This document shows positions 5,287 through 5,747 of a stretch of DNA of 5,747 nucleotides, piece after piece (position 1 is the stretch's first letter; each line of letters begins with the position of its first letter). Both the position numbers and the translations under genes were made by a program. The notes beneath the pieces were generated by a model. It searched no databases. It was not told the origin of the DNA and worked only from the letters and a program-made list of their open reading frames with translations. Source of the stretch: JBBDZE01 sp040900345 (GTDB lineage: Bacteria; Patescibacteriota; Minisyncoccia; Spechtbacterales; 2-12-FULL-38-22); contig JBBDZE010000012.1 of assembly GCA_040900345.1 (NCBI GenBank), positions 1 through 5,747 of the forward strand, in the 5' to 3' direction.

Positions 5287-5747
5287 ATGGCTAAGTTTCG
5301 TCATCCATCCCCACTATCCCCAGAAGTGCAAGAAGAGATTTTGCAAGCTTTTGCCGATGTCCTGGCGGAAATACAATCTCCAAGCGAAGCATTGGCATTC
5401 ATTAAGGATCTTCTTTCTACCCAGGAGGCTGAGATGTTGGCCAAGCGCATTCAAATCGCACAAATGCTTCTGAAAGGACACCGCTACGATACTATCCAAT
5501 CAACCTTTCGCGTATCCGCAAACACTATAGCTCGGATCAACGAGTGGTTGAAACGTTCAGGCGATGGATACCGGCGGGCGATTGAAAAACTCGAGAAGAA
5601 GCAGCCAAAATTAAAGAAGCTACCAATCAGAATGCGCGGAGGCGGGCTGAGCGATTTGCGACGCCAGCATCCGGTTATGTTTTGGCCGCAAGCAGTGCTG
5701 GAAGAGATTGTTCGCATGGCGGATGAAAAGAAAAAGAAGCAGTTGCG
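5287..5747 (+). CDS. TrpR-superfamily DNA-binding protein (YerC/YecD-like), truncated at window end
   Basis: The frame is open from the ATG at 5287 to the window edge: 153 codons with no stop, so the C-terminus is missing. Residues about 37-89 match the Trp repressor fold: DLLSTQEAEMLAKRIQIAQMLLKG, then a helix-turn-helix at about 66-88 with YDTIQSTFRVSANTIARINEWL. The motif order is that of YerC/YecD proteins. S44, R54 and R83 align with E. coli TrpR T44, R54 and R84, which contact tryptophan, with a one-residue gap before the last. YerC-type proteins are not generally tryptophan sensors, so the ligand is unknown. After the domain comes a basic extension (EKLEKKQPKLKKLPIRMRGGG and onward to KKKKQ), making it longer than the usual roughly 100-residue family member. 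The palindrome just upstream suggests autoregulation. There is no Shine-Dalgarno motif near the start. Confidence 0.85.
   Translation, partial: MAKFRHPSPLSPEVQEEILQAFADVLAEIQSPSEALAFIKDLLSTQEAEMLAKRIQIAQMLLKGHRYDTIQSTFRVSANTIARINEWLKRSGDGYRRAIEKLEKKQPKLKKLPIRMRGGGLSDLRRQHPVMFWPQAVLEEIVRMADEKKKKQL

Overview
The window is a bacterial chromosomal segment, probably the end of a draft or metagenomic contig, because it opens with a C45/G9 homopolymer. It is gene-dense, uses the standard code (TGA, TAG and TAA all act as stops), and centres on dTDP-L-rhamnose synthesis. All four rml genes are present and look intact. Several features fit Patescibacteria/CPR: compact genes, a short RmlA without the usual C-terminal region, weak or absent Shine-Dalgarno signals on most genes, and a TrpR-like (YerC/YecD-type) regulator. 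That assignment is an inference from protein style, not from a marker gene.

Layout. On the minus strand, a tight operon runs leftward from about 3290: rmlC (3237-2680), rmlB (2683-1676, sharing ATGA with rmlC), rmlA (1659-934), then a family 2 glycosyltransferase (932-93, one base after the rmlA stop). Near the left edge, the last bases of the glycosyltransferase gene are repeated as a 30/32-identical copy beside the homopolymer, probably a contig-end artefact. Bases 3238-3375 form a divergent promoter region with an extended -10 promoter on each strand. On the plus strand follow two small genes for three-helix membrane proteins of unknown function (3376-3657 and 3673-3957), two consecutive stem-loops (3978-4041), an operator-like dyad (4105-4130), and rmlD (4160-5014).

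Beyond rmlD lies a 165-base tract that is 88% purine. After it comes a 46-bp near-perfect palindrome (5219-5264) built from four ATACTA/TAGTAT hexamers at exact 8-bp spacing. It sits just upstream of a TrpR-superfamily gene that starts at 5287 and runs off the right edge.

How the genes work together. RmlA activates glucose-1-phosphate to dTDP-glucose, RmlB dehydrates it to the 4-keto-6-deoxy sugar, RmlC epimerises C3 and C5, and RmlD reduces the 4-keto group to give dTDP-L-rhamnose. The adjacent glycosyltransferase resembles rhamnosyltransferases and probably puts the sugar into a surface glycan. The two membrane proteins have no evident role. The most interesting element is the phased palindrome at the regulator's promoter, which looks like an autoregulatory operator for the TrpR-like protein.
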